Origin: Cyclospora cayetanensis
Lineage: Eukaryota; Apicomplexa; Conoidasida; Eucoccidiorida; Eimeriidae
NCBI RefSeq assembly: GCF_002999335.1
Contig: NW_020312568.1
Location: 1 to 64,000 of the forward strand
Direction: 5' to 3'
DNA: 64,000 nucleotides
The notes under the pieces are model-generated. The model ran no database searches. It was not told where the DNA came from and was given only the letters and a program-made list of their open reading frames with translations. A program made the position numbers and the translations under genes. Below are positions 1 through 13,500 of this stretch, piece by piece; within the stretch, counting starts at the first letter, position 1; every line of letters begins with the position of its first letter.

Positions 1-3000
1 TTTCCTACATCTGGAGCGCTACATCCATTGCAGACGACTTTGGCGCAACCAGGTATTGTAAGTGTGAGAGTAGGCTTGTCCTACGATCCACTAAGATTCA
101 GCCTGCGTTGTCCGATGTGTTCATTCCTGCCCTCCTCTTTGCTTGCTGGGAAGGACGAAGAGGTACGTACCATGGCAGCGCAATGGAAGTCCGTGCCTGC
201 ATCCCAGGCAGCTCCACTACTCTGCACACGGTTTCACATGCTCCGACCGTCGAAACACTCAGCCACCACGCAGTGCGCAAGATGCTTCTACAGCGTATGG
301 ACCCGACTCCATGCTCTGAGGCCTACTTAACAATACAGCGGTAGAAACTGCAACGCGGCCTGATAAATTTCAAATCATGGTTTGCGTGCTGGAGACCATG
401 ATATCATTTCGAGTGCAATGGATTACTGCCTAGCAATGCTACGCTCCATAGTCCAGCAACTAGAAAAAACCCAGAATGCATGACCCATTCTGGCCGTTCG
501 GCAGAATCGGCGAATAGGCTACACTGTGAATGGCTGCTGCTGTTGGATTTTCGTACGCGCCAGTCGGCCTATTCAGCAGAACTGCCGTAGCGAAAACGTA
601 GTTTAACTGTGAGTGTAGGATCCGCTACGATTTCGCCAGCCTCGTCCGCTTGCCTTTGCTTGCTGGGCCCTCAGCTGCTGCCCTTTGTAATCCCACTCCG
701 CGAAGTGCTGGATCGACTAAAATTGACACAGCAAGACTCGCACAATTGCATTGCCAATGCAGGCTCGCCTGCAAGGTTCTATGCAGAGCATGCTATGCTC
801 TAGAACCCAGCAAACAACTAGTTCTGAAAGCATTGGAAGAATGTCCTTATGCATTCACTGGAGACAACTAAAATGCCCATGGGTTCTGCTAAAGCAAGAG
901 ATGAAATTAAACAACAGCAGCGTGCCTAATATATCTGCTGGGCACACGTACACGGGGACACTGAACAAACATTTTCAGTGGTCATGCAATCGTTATACAC
1001 CCGTTTTGGTGAAACCGACTACGTGACCGTTTTCCCACACATGCAACATGGGACCCAATGTAACATGGACCGTTTTTTTATGGAGCACCTTTAAGCTATT
1101 GCTCTGTTTCGTATGTGGTTGCTTCTTCAACTGGCATGCAAGTCCAGGCATGCTACCCTTTTTTGCCTGAAGGTCGCTTCCTGATCTACGGCTTGCGCTC
1201 AGCTACTCTGTAATGGAGCCCACTTGCTGTTATGAGCCCGCTGAGCTTTACCACCGCGGTTGAGCTGTTGTTGCCGCTGTAACACGTGGCAGTGTCTGCA
1301 CTTTGTGGCCTGCTCCCGTTACTCCTCGTGCTGCACCCCGGGGGGTGCTTACCAGAACTCGCACGAGTTCCAGTTGAACTTGGAGGCGAGGCAGTGGTGA
1401 CAAAGGCGTGTGATGCTTCTGATTATCAACACACTCACTCCAGGTGTCACCGGCAGTAAAGTTTGTTCCAAGGCTAGCTTCTAAGGATCGTCCCTCACTT
1501 TTAAAATACAAGTAACACACGTGATTCAATAAAATATGTCGGTGGCTTTAGTAGAGAGAGGACAGAGCGGTCGACGGAGCGGATTGACATTCCCAATGGT
1601 ATGTATGCTCTTGCACTGCTTACGCGAAGATAAGCGTCCCATTTTAATTCGCAGTAAAACTGATTTGATAAGGAATTCTGGACAGTGGGGCCATACGTTA
1701 ACCTTGAGTTTCGGTGGGTGGTTTGACATGCTGTACGCTAGCTCGTTATTCACGGTATACCCACGGCTCTAAGTAAGCAAAAAAAACAGGAAAACAGCCC
1801 TCTTCGAAGTAGGAACCTGTGTCTGCACCCACGTTTCGTCCTTCCTGCATTTCAAATGCCATGCAGTCCATCGTGAACTCGATTCTGTACGTGTTTATTG
1901 ATGCCATAGCTTACATCTTGGCTGTTCGTGTCATACATGTACTGTAGACTAAAATCTGACTAGTGTAGTCTATCCATCTGAGGATCAGTGAGCAGCTAAT
2001 CCGTGTTGGCATATCTAAGGTATTGTAGGGTGCTGTTCGCTCAACGCAAAAATACGCGATGTCGTGCTCGTGTGCTTTAGATGCTCTGTGCAACTAGCTT
2101 TGAAGACTCACAGTGACCCGGCATGCAGCTATGGCCGCACTGGCTGCCCCCCTGCCCCCTCCTCAGAGTGACGAGAGGGGCGGGTTGGGGAAAGAGGGAG
2201 TGCTTTAGGGGGGGAAAACCTCAATTTCCGACTCTAGAAACAATCTTCGTCGCTACTAAGCCCCTCTACGCATACCTTAGACAAGGGGAAATGTGCACGC
2301 TCGCAATACATTCACATGCGGGAATGAGATAGCATTCGACAGCATAATCTTCGTTGTTGCCAAAAGGTCAAAATTCTACGCCTAGTGGCTTGCGTCTGCT
2401 TGACGGTAAAACAATAAGCTGTAACTCAATATTTTCACCGTGGCCGCTTACTTCTTTTGTTGACGTGAACATCCCATTTGCATGGGTTGCTATGCAATAA
2501 TAGGGCATAAGGAGGTTTTAATAAAGCAGAACGTGCAGTGCAGCCTACTAATGAATCGCTTGCGCTCTTCGGACTTGTGCACTATCTTGCCACACATTCT
2601 AGAGCAACAATGTACTTGCACCCAGTGCCACTTACAGCAAGCGTTTGAAATTCACCCACCCTGAGACATTACTCTAATACACTACTCGCCCAGTCTCTGC
2701 TGTGAAGTACACCACATCATGGGTGTATGAGCTCGCAATATTGAGGTGCACCTAAGCGCCGCAAAGCACCTAGGGTAAGCCACGTAAAAGAAGCCAAGGG
2801 CGCTGAAATGCAGTCCGGGTGAGGTAGAAATTAAGAGGAGGCCAAGAGGCCTTTCGCCCCGCACAGTAGAAACGGTCCACAGTGATTGCTAGCAAACCAA
2901 CACCATCCCTCGCCATCTCCCTGTCCCCTACTATATGGGGTCTTCTTAGTCTGACGGGTAATAAATATGTGTGCATTCCTGTTGCAGGCCCAGCGTCTTA

Positions 3001-3296
3001 AACCCGAATAGGGGGGCTCTACGCAAACTGGTTGCATCCCATAGATGAGATTCCCGCCGAATGGGCAGCAGTCTCGAGACAACCGCTACACCCTCTCATG
3101 CGACCGCAAATACCTACCACCATTAAGGCTGGTTCGGCGCTTCTTCAAGCCTGCTGCCGCTGCTAGTCCTGGTTATTCTGCAACTAATATACAGGGAGCT
3201 CCCAAGTGGATTACAGGCTAGCACCATTCTTTGCGGCCCAGCATGGCCTCGTGTAGGCTGCGTCACCAGAAAAAGGGTCCCTCAACAGTTGTTATC
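1..3296. other. Gene-poor left flank
   Basis: No open frame on either strand resembles a known protein family, and none is long (the longest are about 90-100 codons, mostly without an ATG start). Base composition is closer to even than in the GC-rich genes to the right, and I see no long tandem array, tRNA-like fold or CAG tract. A stretch at 2136-2215 is rich in C then G runs. The region probably contains the 3' flank of NOP58, which ends at 3297 on the minus strand, plus intergenic DNA. An unrecognised lineage-specific gene split into small exons cannot be excluded. Confidence 0.5.
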
Positions 3297-6200
3297 TTAG
3301 TCTTGTGCCTCCGCTTTTACCTTTTTCTTCCTCGGAACCTCGTCAGTCGCTTCATCAGCCCCGAACCCAACATGCTTCATGTGCCTCTTCGGAGCATCTG
3401 GTCCTAGGACTACGTCCGTCGAAGCGTCATACTTTCTGGCCATACCGTTAGTCGCGCGGTGAGGCTCATAGCGCTGGAAAGAAGGCTTGGCCCCAGGCTT
3501 ACCTCCAGCTGCACAACCATATCGAAATAACACAAAGCCTGGAACCCAATATCCGAAATGCCATCCATTCCACAAGTTCAAACAGCAAGTAGTAAGCTCC
3601 AAGCGCCCTTCACCACGAAAGCTGAATCTCACCGCTCGAGAGTTGTTGCTCGAGTTGTTCGAGTTTATTTTCCACGTAGCGCCTGCATGCAATCGCTACC
3701 GACGGCTCCGCAGGCGCGTGGTTGCCTGCAGCGGCCACGGGATCTGTTCCTGCTGCTGTCTCTGCGGCTGCTGTTTCTGCAGCCTCGGTTAGCGCGTCAA
3801 CTCGGACGCAGAGCGAGAGCTTAGCTGCCAGCACGCGAGATATCTTTCCTGTGAGCCAATACACGCATCGGAGGATTGACAACTAATGCAAATTCCACAA
3901 TCAAAGAGCTCCGATGCGAGAAGGCAGCCCTCTCAGAGATAAAGCAGGGAATTCTAGGGCGCCTGAAAGAACGAGTGTCCACTGGACTCGCCAGCAAGAG
4001 GGTGAAACAACACAAGGCAGCATTTGGGAGGCTACACGAGCGAGAAGAAAAAGATGCGAAGCGCCGACACGCAAGAACGATATACTTTAGTCTCATGCAG
4101 CTCGTGAGTCCCCATTTTCTGGTTCCGACATTTGTCGCTCTCGCACAAATAATCGGTTTACCCTTGATTTTAGGTGTCGCCTGTCCCACTAGGGCAGCAT
4201 GATATATGATGCCGTATTTAGGGGTGTTGGACTTCGTCTTGAGCGCTCTAAACAGCGCCTTTTCGGCACCAAGAATCTGCAGCGTCGATGCTGGCTGCTT
4301 GGATAGAGACAGCAGACTGCCACTGTGAGCCATCAACCGAGCGCCAATGACTTCGCCTACCTGGAGACAGGAAAAGGGGGACGCAGACGCACCACAGAAA
4401 AGGAGCATGAAGCAGCAGTTTCTCTCCCCCCTTTCCTCTTGCGTGTGGACGTGCAGCAGAGAGGGGCAGCGAAAGCAAAGGCCCATGCAACTGCGCAGCG
4501 GAATATCCAAAAGTAGACGCGAGAGCCTCTGCATGCCTCAATTTAGCGCTCGTGCTTCTACATTGCCCATCTCCCTCGTCTACAACATAAGCCCCCTAGT
4601 GCTATTTATATCCCAATGCGAAAACGGCCTGTCAGGCCCGTCGCGACAATCTGCGCCTTGAAAGCTCTTCCAGCCGGCATACAGCCTTTGCTTACCATGT
4701 GCGTCAGATTTGGAGCCACAGCCTTCATTCTAAGCTTCAGGTACTCAGCAAGGTTGGCACGATATTCGACAAGCTCTTCGACCCTTGACGCTAGAGAAGT
4801 GATGTGGAGCAAATCATCGTCTGTCATTTCTGTCCCCATAGACGTCTCGGCAGACATACGCACCTCGGAGCATATCTGCAAGATATACACATTCAAGGTG
4901 CAGGACGCAATATACTGATAGACGTGGTGAACGCTCTTAGCCTCTCGCTCTCTCTAAACATACATACGTGTAATACGTATCTACGGTGAGCTGTGGCTCC
5001 TAGGGATATACACCCAAGTAGAGACTAGCGCGGCACAAACGCAAGAACGGCACCCTAAGCAGCTGCGCAAAAACCTAGACGCAAAAATGATTAGATCATT
5101 CTATACGACTCGCTGAGTTCTGCCATCCAGTGAAAAAATCTGCGTCTTTGATGCCCGCTTTCAAGCCCCCCACCCTCTTCGACTTTCCTAGCAGATGACT
5201 CACCTCATCAGGTAAAATCGATTCAAGATCTGCATGTTTGGTGTTCGTCCTAAACCCGATAAGCTTGACGGCTTTTGCAAAGACGAGGTTGTCCGTTATA
5301 ACTTTCGCTAGCTCGGGGAAGTGCCACCCATACCACTCCTTCAAGCGCATTGCAAAGTTGTTCAGCTCTTTGTCGAGGTCGTCTAGAAGGGCTGCATCAT
5401 GAAAGCATGAAGCAGCAGAAAATGCACAGAAAATCCCGATGCCGCGTGCTGCTAGAAGCCACTAGAAACGGCCCCTCTGAAGACCCCTCGAGAGTGCCCC
5501 CCGCGGCACAGCGCCATTACAATCTCGAAGAGGCTACGAGAGGACGACAGGAAACACCAATCTTGAAACCTTCTACAAAAAGTGGGATCGCTTGCTCCTT
5601 ACCAACAGCTTGAATGATCATAGTGTCGAGTTTCTCTGGACTGAAACGAAGCTTGAATCTATTTAAAGAGTGCGATAGAGACATCGCCATCTGCTGACGA
5701 TCTGTGCATCGGGAAGCATACACACAAATACAAGTTTCAAGTGCTGAGTGGCTTTCAGGCAGGACTGGCTCCATGGTGCCGACTAAGAGGCCGCAGATCT
5801 TGGCTATGGAACCTGTCGCCAGCCTCATAGATGTGTATATACACCCGCCCCCACCCCTCGCCTCTCGGCACCCTGTCGCAAGAAAAAATCCTCTTGATCA
5901 AGATTCAATAAGACACAGGGGTCACTAAAGAAAAGATTACCCTCCTGGTACCGCTCCCTAGAAGACCACAGCACTGAAGAGCGAAGTGCCGTGCAAGTAA
6001 TCGTTGAACTGACCCTTTTCCTCGATGCCATCCATGAGAGCTGCGAACTGCTCTTTGATGCCTCTGATTATTTCGTGAGTCTGTGGTGAGAAAAGAACTT
6101 CTAAACCCAATTTATTCTTGATCGCAACCCCCAACGCCTTGTCCGCTACAACGAGCTTGCTGCTCTCGCCCTCCGCCTGGAGAAGGTTCTTCTTGAGGAA

Positions 6201-6428
6201 CTTCTTCAGACCCTTGCCAACCTTCGAGTCTACTAAAGCGAGCACCTCCTCAGTCGCCTGCTTGGTATCCTTGAAGCGAGAAAATGCGTGCAGCTCGACA
6301 ACCCGCTGAGCCGCCTCTGGGGATGCAAAATGCGCCTGAAGGGCCTCAACGTCCGAAACCTCCAAAAGCTTCCCCTTCTTTATACGGAACAGGGCGAAGC
6401 CTGCAGAGGTTTCTAGCAACGCCAACAT
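3297..6428 (-). CDS. NOP58: Nucleolar protein NOP58 (box C/D snoRNP core)
   Basis: NOP58 is a core protein of box C/D snoRNPs, which guide 2'-O-methylation and processing of rRNA in the nucleolus. The N-terminus ([14 protein letters not shown]), the coiled-coil region, the hallmark [11 protein letters not shown] block and the Nop domain ([18 protein letters not shown], then [16 protein letters not shown] and [15 protein letters not shown]) are all present in family order. A Lys-rich tail ([12 protein letters not shown]) ends the protein. Seven exons join in phase: 6428-6014, 5701-5603, 5391-5204, 4875-4696, 4360-4162, 3848-3633, 3508-3297. This gives 1509 nt, or 502 aa, a normal NOP58 length. 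All introns read GT-AG on the minus strand, and the first donor is the weaker GTCAGT. The start is the first ATG and opens directly into the conserved N-terminus. The gene is divergent from FAB1 and shares about 1.1 kb of upstream sequence with it. Confidence 0.97.
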
Positions 6429-7540
6429 CTTGCTGTCGAGTTACCAAGCACCCGAGGCTGCCGTCTTCCTTGCGTTCGCTGAGCCCTTTCAGCTACTTCG
6501 TCGCACTTATAGCGATCTCGTATGCCCCCGGTTTACGACGAACTCCCGAAGTCGCCTCAGACTACGGCGACGAGTTCGCAGAACCGTGTGGACTGTCACC
6601 GCCGTCCCCCTCACTGCCGCTCGCGCGCTGGCTCCCTGCGGCTGAGGGCAGACGGCCCCACAGGGCAGATCAGAATGCTAAGAGACGCACAATGGCGATC
6701 GAAACACAGAATTCGCCGAAAAGCTGTGCAACTGAAGCACTCAGAAGATCAACAGACCACAGCGGTGCGGGGCCGTGGCAGCGGCGCCAGCAGCAGCAGC
6801 GGCTGCCGGAAGAGAAGGGGCAAAGAGTGCGAATACAGCAGCGCGATTCGAGGAACGCTGCAGTTCGGCCCAAAAAAAACTTATTGCAAAGAAACGGACA
6901 AGAAGCACAAAACGAAGCAAGGGGCTCCATGCCTCCCGATGCCGCAGGGCTTGTGGGGATGACACTCTCTCCCTGCAGCGGCAGCCTTGGTGGCTTCATG
7001 AGGGGGCCCCTTGCTTCTGCGATGGCTGATCTCCGGAGGCGTGTCGATATCCAAAAGCGCCTCCTTCTATTAGCGCGACGAAGAAAGGGAAAAAATTGAC
7101 ACAACAGGATGGCTGTGCATATGATCAGTGCTATCAGCCTCCAAAAATCCGATCTCCCCCTTCGGCGTAAGGGGCCCCCGATCCCCGGGATTGCAGCAGG
7201 AACGCGGCAAGAGGCCCTTGTAGAGCTGAGGAGGGGCCCCCCGGTTTGTAGGCCTTCCGTCGGTGGTGGCTATTTAAGGCCTGTTTTACTCGCCTGATTT
7301 CGAAATGTCACACGAAGAGATGTGCAATACCAGCGTCGAGAAGCCTGCATCAACATCAAAAGTTTTGAGCTCCAGCAGCCGATGCTCAAAACTCGTCCCT
7401 CCGCGCTCATGAGATCTTCGCCCTTTGCCCGTAATGTTGGCTTTCAGTTGGCGATCTGGGATTTTCGGGGTGGTGTAGAGGCTTCAGACTATCAATGAGT
7501 TTCTGTCTCGCAGCGTGTGCTTGGTCCTACCCCAGAGGCA
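6429..7540. promoter_or_regulatory. Shared upstream region of NOP58 (-) and FAB1 (+)
   Basis: This 1.1-kb interval separates two divergent genes and should hold both promoters and 5' UTRs. Several overlapping GC-driven open frames cross 6430-7100 on both strands, but none has family resemblance and they contradict one another. I treat them as non-coding. GGGGCCCC-type palindromes occur near 7000 and 7170-7240. A pyrimidine-rich stretch ending in CAG at 7513 could be the acceptor of a 5' UTR or short first exon of FAB1. No TATA box is claimed. Confidence 0.5.
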
Positions 7541-10500
7541 ATGGCGCTGTGGCTCCGCGACTCGGAAGCTAGCGAATGTTACCGCTGTGGCGTGTCCTTC
7601 TCAGCCCTGATCCGCCGACACCACTGCAGACAATGCGGTCTAATCTTTTGCTGGCGCTGCTGCTCCCTATGCAGGGAGTCGAGGGGCCCTCATGCGGAAG
7701 GCGCTCTGAAGCTCTGTCTCGCGTGTCTTTTTCAGAAGAAGCGACAGATAAGGCTGTTGACCCCCTTGTGTCAGCAGCAACAAGATCTGGACGCAATGAC
7801 GGAATGGATGCAACACGCATGGGAATCTTCCACCGGGGGCCCCATACATGACTCGGGCTGTCTTGACACCCCTAACCCCATGGTTCCCCTGCCTCCTCCA
7901 GCTGATGCTGGTGAGACGAGCCGTTGCAGTCACACGAACTCGCAGGAGAGGCTTTCAGGGGCTTCGAGGGAGGCTTGCCCCAACGGCCTGCATGCGATGC
8001 GTCTGCTGAGAGAAAGTGTTTCTGCACACTGCATGCTGGAAGGCATCCCCGCAGCCGCCGTGACAGTACTGCTGCACCTTGTCGTTCGCGCTATCTCCGC
8101 CGTGCAGCTACCCCCCTCTGCTGCTCGCTCCCTTGGAGATGCCGTTTACATTTGCTGCACCAGGGGTGAAGACATCCGACAGTCGCACACGCTCTCTGGT
8201 CTAGCAGTCCCCTTGATGCTGCAGCACAAGCAGCAGCAGCAGCTGCTGCCCATGCGAAAAGCTCGGCTCCTGCTGCTGGCTGGGAATTTAGACATGCAGC
8301 GCAAATGGGGCTTTAAAGACTTCCCGGGGGCCAGTGTTCCGGTGCTCCAAGGGGGCCCCCTTGGGGGCCCTGGGGGGCCCCCTTCCGATGAGGGGTTTGC
8401 TCGGCTCGAAGTCGAGAAGAGACGGCGAAGCCTCGCATTACAGGTGCTGCAGCGACAGTTGGCCTTGCTGCAGCCCGACGTTCTGCTGCTTTCCGGAGGT
8501 GTTTCTCAGTCGCTGTCAATCTACTTGGCTAGTCTTCGGGTAGTCGTAATACCGGGTGTCTCCGTTGCCAACTTGGTGAGGGCGAGCAGGGCCATAGGGG
8601 CCCCCCTATGGGCGTCTCTTGAAGTTGCAACGACCTCTTTGCTGAAAAACGAGAAAGCCTTGGGCTGGTGCTCCGTAGAGTGGGGGCCCCCCGCCCCTGG
8701 CGCGTCTGCACACCTCATTCTCTCCGACTGCCCCCCCTTCCGCCTCTGCACGATCTGTCTTGTCCTCCCGCCATCGGCAGACGCTGCGCGGGCTGCTGCG
8801 AAGGCGTCTGTAGCTCTGGCAGCAGAGCCGCTCACAGCAGTAGCCGCTGCAGCCGCAGCAGGGGCTGCCGCGCAAGAGCGAGCAGCGCAGAGGTACAAAA
8901 GGGTTCTTTGGAGGGCCCTTTGGACTGCTTTTGGCCTGCAGCAGCAACTCAAATTCGTTGCTGCATGCTGCTATCCAGGGAATCACCGTCTCTGTCCGTC
9001 ATGGGTTCAGCAGGCAGAAGAGATGCTGCTGCTGCTGCGATCGTCTGCAGCAGAGTATCCGCATGGGTGCTTACAGGGTACGTGGAGGGGAGGCTCTGCG
9101 GAAGGGGCACCGCTGAAGGACGGGAAACAAGCGTGCGACGACGATACAGACACAGCAATCAAGCAGCTGCAAAGGCCCAATAGTGTGTTCTGCCGTGCAA
9201 TTGCTGGCGATAACCGCCTAGAGAACATTGCAGCAGTGCTAAAAAAGGAGTTTCGGGGGCAGACGCTAGTGCAGTGGCTGCGGTCTTGCGGTTCCTCGTT
9301 GGGGTCAAGAAGCCCCATGGACCTGGTCCGTCGGCTGCTGCAGTGTATGTACACCGAGACACACCCGCGGCAGAGCTCGAAGGAGCCTTCAAACGCGCCA
9401 GCCGTAGCAGCAGCAGCAGCGGGAAATCACGGCAATGTCGCTGGTTCAACGCAGCTACAGTTCCTAATGCTGGTGGATGCTGCAGATTCTCCAAAGGGCA
9501 GTGATGGACCGCCAAGAGTTTCCCAGGAGGACCTCTGCTTCCCAGATCACCTCCGCGTCACCCCTCCCGGCAGGCTCTGCTGCAGTGCAGAGGCCCCCCA
9601 GCAATATGAGGATGCGAATTCTGCTGCCTTCGGCGCAGACGGTGCGGAACCTGGAGATGCCGATTCAACTTGGAGTCGCCTCCTGGAGGAGGCCTTTCTC
9701 CTGGAGGCGCAAAGGCCCTCCTACGAAATCAGCTGGAGCTGCCGGTTACAGCATTGCTCCTCCGGATATGCGGGGGCCCCTAGTCCCCCATGTGTGCTGT
9801 CTTTCAACCCCTTTGGCGCGACGCTAGGCGAAGTCCTATGCAGCTGGACGCGCTTTATTCTGCAGCAGCCTGGTGCGCGTCGCTGTCCAGCCGGAGATGC
9901 TAGATGCAAGCGGCCGCTCTCCGAGCACACGCTCGCTTTTTCGCGCGATACTAACCGCGTTCTCATCACCTTCACTGTCAGTGTTGCTCTGCAGATCCTC
10001 AGTGCTGAGCCAGAGGCTTCGTCGTGCCCCCAGATAGCCGACTGCCGATTCACGGCAGTCCCTACTTTTAAGTCCTCGAATTTGACTGCTGCTGCGTCGC
10101 CGAACGTGTAGGCGGCTTCCTGCCGCGGAACGTAGGGTCTGTATACAGAGGGCTTGAGTCGAGCTTCGCTCTCTCCTTGCTAATGCATGCTGCGGCTGCT
10201 TCGCAGGAAGGACTCCCCGCGCACCCTGGGGGGCCCTCTCATGTGTCCAGTCCGATCCTGCGGTGTAGCAGGATTGACGGATCCCCTAGTCTGTCTTCGG
10301 GGCTTCCTGATGCAGCAGGAGCATCAGCTAGAGCAGCAGCACCAAGCAATCCGGTCAGTCCGCATGCGCCTCGGGCTGCCGCAGCGTCTAGCGAGGCAAG
10401 TTCTTCTCCAGCATCAAAAGATCTCGACGCAGCGACAACAGCTTCAGGGGTGCACAAGGGAGCATGCACAGGTGGGTCTGCCCAGTGTGCAACTTGGTGG

Positions 10501-13500
10501 CAAACTTGCAGCCGATGTGGAGGCTCTCCCCTAGCACCGCCAGAAGAGATTGGGCGCTTCGGGGATATCCCATTTGTCCAGCTCCTAGAGCTGCTGCTTA
10601 CGGACGAAACCTTGCGCGGAGACGGCACCTGCAGCGGGACGCTTATTCTCCAAAAGCAGCAAGGCCTACAGCTGCAAGGGCAGCTGGCGGCAGGCACTGA
10701 ATCGTGGATTCCTTCCGGGTGCTCGCATTTGGTATTTAGGGATAGGACGTTCCACTTTGTCTGCGGAAATGTTGTAAGGCGCACCCTCCCCGGCTGCTGC
10801 TGGTGATCTCCCTCGTGTATTGGTGGCGCTGCTGATGGCGTTGCCTCGGAGGCGTGTGCTTGCAAGCGAAGTTCCCTGGAGTAAATGCGTATGAACAAAC
10901 CTGATGGCTTTTATAGAACGAGTCTCGCAGCCCTGTGTCTGACGCTGTGATGTAACCTCGTTTCCGTCGTATATGTATGTGTATGTGCTAAGATTTGTAT
11001 GCTCCCCTCCTATGTATCGCTTCCGCCTCAGGGTATGTCCTGCAAGCACCAGAGCCGAAGACTTTATTCCATATGCCGTCAAGGGGGTTCCCATCTGCTC
11101 CTCACTCCCGTCGCAGGGGGCCCCCCGGACTGCGACCCGACGCTAAGCTCGGATGAGGACGCAGCAGAGGGGCCCCCAGCAGAGGGGCCCCCAGCAGCAG
11201 CTGCAGAAGTAGCGCCAAGACTCCCCGCTACCACTGCCAGCTTTTCGAGTCTGTCTGGCCCTGAGCAGCATGCAGACTTGTGCATGAGTGGCGGCATCTG
11301 CTCCAAGGCGCGTCTGCTTCTGCAGGTGGCGGCAAGACGCCTGGGAAAAGCTGTCGTTGGCAGTCCCCAGGGGGCCCCCCACTTGGGGCCCCTTGACTGC
11401 AGTGCTGGGGCGACACCTTCGGGGGGCTTTTGTTGCTTAGAAAAGGCCATACAGAGGACTTTTGAGGCGGCTCTGAATGCAGTCCGTGATAGAAAGGCAA
11501 GTTGCAGGCATGCAATTTGCGATAGTTTTTTAGCAGCAGCAGCAGCAGCAATGGAGGGAGCAGCAGCCCTTGCACCCTGACAGTTGTCACCATAGAAACA
11601 GCAGCCTGAATAGGAGCAGCTACCCTTTGACCCGTCAAGCTCGTTTCCCTTGGGAAGGCGGTGCGTCACGGTTCGGTGGCCTTTTAAAACGTCTATCGTA
11701 TGGTTTCTGCGGCGTTTTTGCAGGCGTCTTGGGCAAGACGAGGGGTGGATTTTCTGTTGGTGTCTGCTGCTGCAGTGCAGCAGCAGCTGGTAGCCGTGGA
11801 TATGCAGGAAGGGGTGGTAACGCAGAGCGGCTCCTTTGCAGCGTCTTCCACGCCTTCTGCATCTCCTGCTCTTCCCAGTTCTGCGGATTCACCGGCACGA
11901 CACCCTCCTGGCGACGTAGCCTGGGAGCTTTGGACTGTGCTCTCTAAGCTGCTGCTTACCCTTCGACGCGAGCTGGGCGTGCTGCAGGAAGAACTGCAGC
12001 AGGCAGCAGCAACATTGACCTTGTTTTGGTGCTCGTTGCAACAGGTTGTGGAGGCGCATGCGGGCCCCCAGAATCAGCAGGAGCATGGTGGTTGCTGCGA
12101 AAGGCAGCCGAGCTGCTCAGCCTCTAGAGGGCAACACGAAAGGAGTCCAGCAAACGCAGTGCAAGCACGACGGAAGTGTGGCTGTTGGTGGGCGGCCCAA
12201 AGGCTACTGCAGGTTTGTGACTTTTCGTGGAATTCTCTCGAGAGGATTTTTAGGCAGCGCTTTACCGCTATCCTCCGGAGCTTCTCCTTTGCCGCAGAGG
12301 CGGCCTTGCAGGAGTCGTCCCTGCCGAACGCCTCCGCTTGTCTCCCCAGGCCCTCTGCCAACGACACCACGGTGTGTGAGCGAGCATCATCTTCTGTCGG
12401 ACTTGCTGGTGGGCTTGCAGGCGAAGGGCAGGCCCTAGAGCTCAGAGGTTTCGTTGTGCTAGAGAGCACAGCAAGGCTGTGTGCAGGCAAGGCCTTCCCT
12501 TTGACGCGGCGCGCAGCGGAACGTCCCAAGGGATCAGACGCGGGAGGGGTAGCACCGGCTGCAGCATCCACAGCACCTCCAGTCAACAAGGCACCAGCAT
12601 GGCAAGAGAGCAGTCGATATTTGAGCCCCGCGATGCAAGGGGGTCACCAGCAGCTCCAGTCCGTACAGGAGGCCCCTACTGCTGCAGTGCAGGCGTGCAG
12701 ATTTGCAACAAACGGATTACGTACGACATCACCGACGGCAGTCTCAGGTGCAGGGGCAGAGGCAAGCCCGCGGTGTCAGCAGCAGCGCAGCATTTCGTGC
12801 GAAGTCGTGTGGCGTCTACGCCGCAGGGAAGAGGTGCTCAAGTCCAGTGCGCGAATGAACACGCGAGCACTGTCTCCAATGAGGCTGCGTGACGGCGAAG
12901 AAGCGGCCTCAAGGCCTGTTGCCAGAAGTCCAGCCCCACAGGTGGTAGAGGGTTCAGGGTCGTCTGGAGCCACAATTGGAGGCGCAGAAGGTTCTAGAAA
13001 AAAACGCGTATCTGCTACTGCGCAAGCTGCACCAAAAGCCGTGCATTTTTCGAGGAGTTCTATCAGCGGTACAGCTGCCGCCATGGAGCCATTTGACGGT
13101 TCCCTTCGGGAGGGGCCCTGGAGGCCCCTCAAGTTGGGGGCCCTTCGGGCTAGCGCACCGGTACAGCCGACTCTACGGGGGGGTGTTCACGACACCGCAG
13201 TTAGAGAGCCATGGTTGCATGCGGTGGATTCCTTCTTTGGCGGCGTGCGCGAGGAGGCTGATTGTCTGCAGCATCTGCATCAAGTGACACGAGAAGCTGT
13301 GCGGGCACTGGAGGCATCCCTGTCTTCGGTGCTGGAGGAGGCACGCGTGATCGATCCCAGCGCTCAAGAGGGCCTCCACGGCTGCTTGAACTCGCAGGAG
13401 GCTGGAGATGCAGGGTCGCTCATCGCTGCTGCCATCCTCAGCAGACACGCGGCGCTGCAGCTGCAGCGGCGATGGGCAACTGATTTCTCGAATGTGTGTG

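Noticed and set aside
1..900. Apparent partial duplication between about 60-310 and 610-830 (shared TTTGCTTGCTGGG and similar downstream words)
   Set aside because: By eye, only short words match and spacing is not preserved; not convincing without an alignment.
6284..7099. 271-codon plus-strand frame upstream of FAB1
   Set aside because: Overlaps the first exon of NOP58 antisense, has Arg/Pro/Gln bias typical of GC-rich shadow frames, and shows no domain.
11079..11669. 196-codon minus-strand frame across the FAB1 middle region
   Set aside because: Antisense shadow of low-complexity FAB1 coding sequence; no domain and no independent start context.
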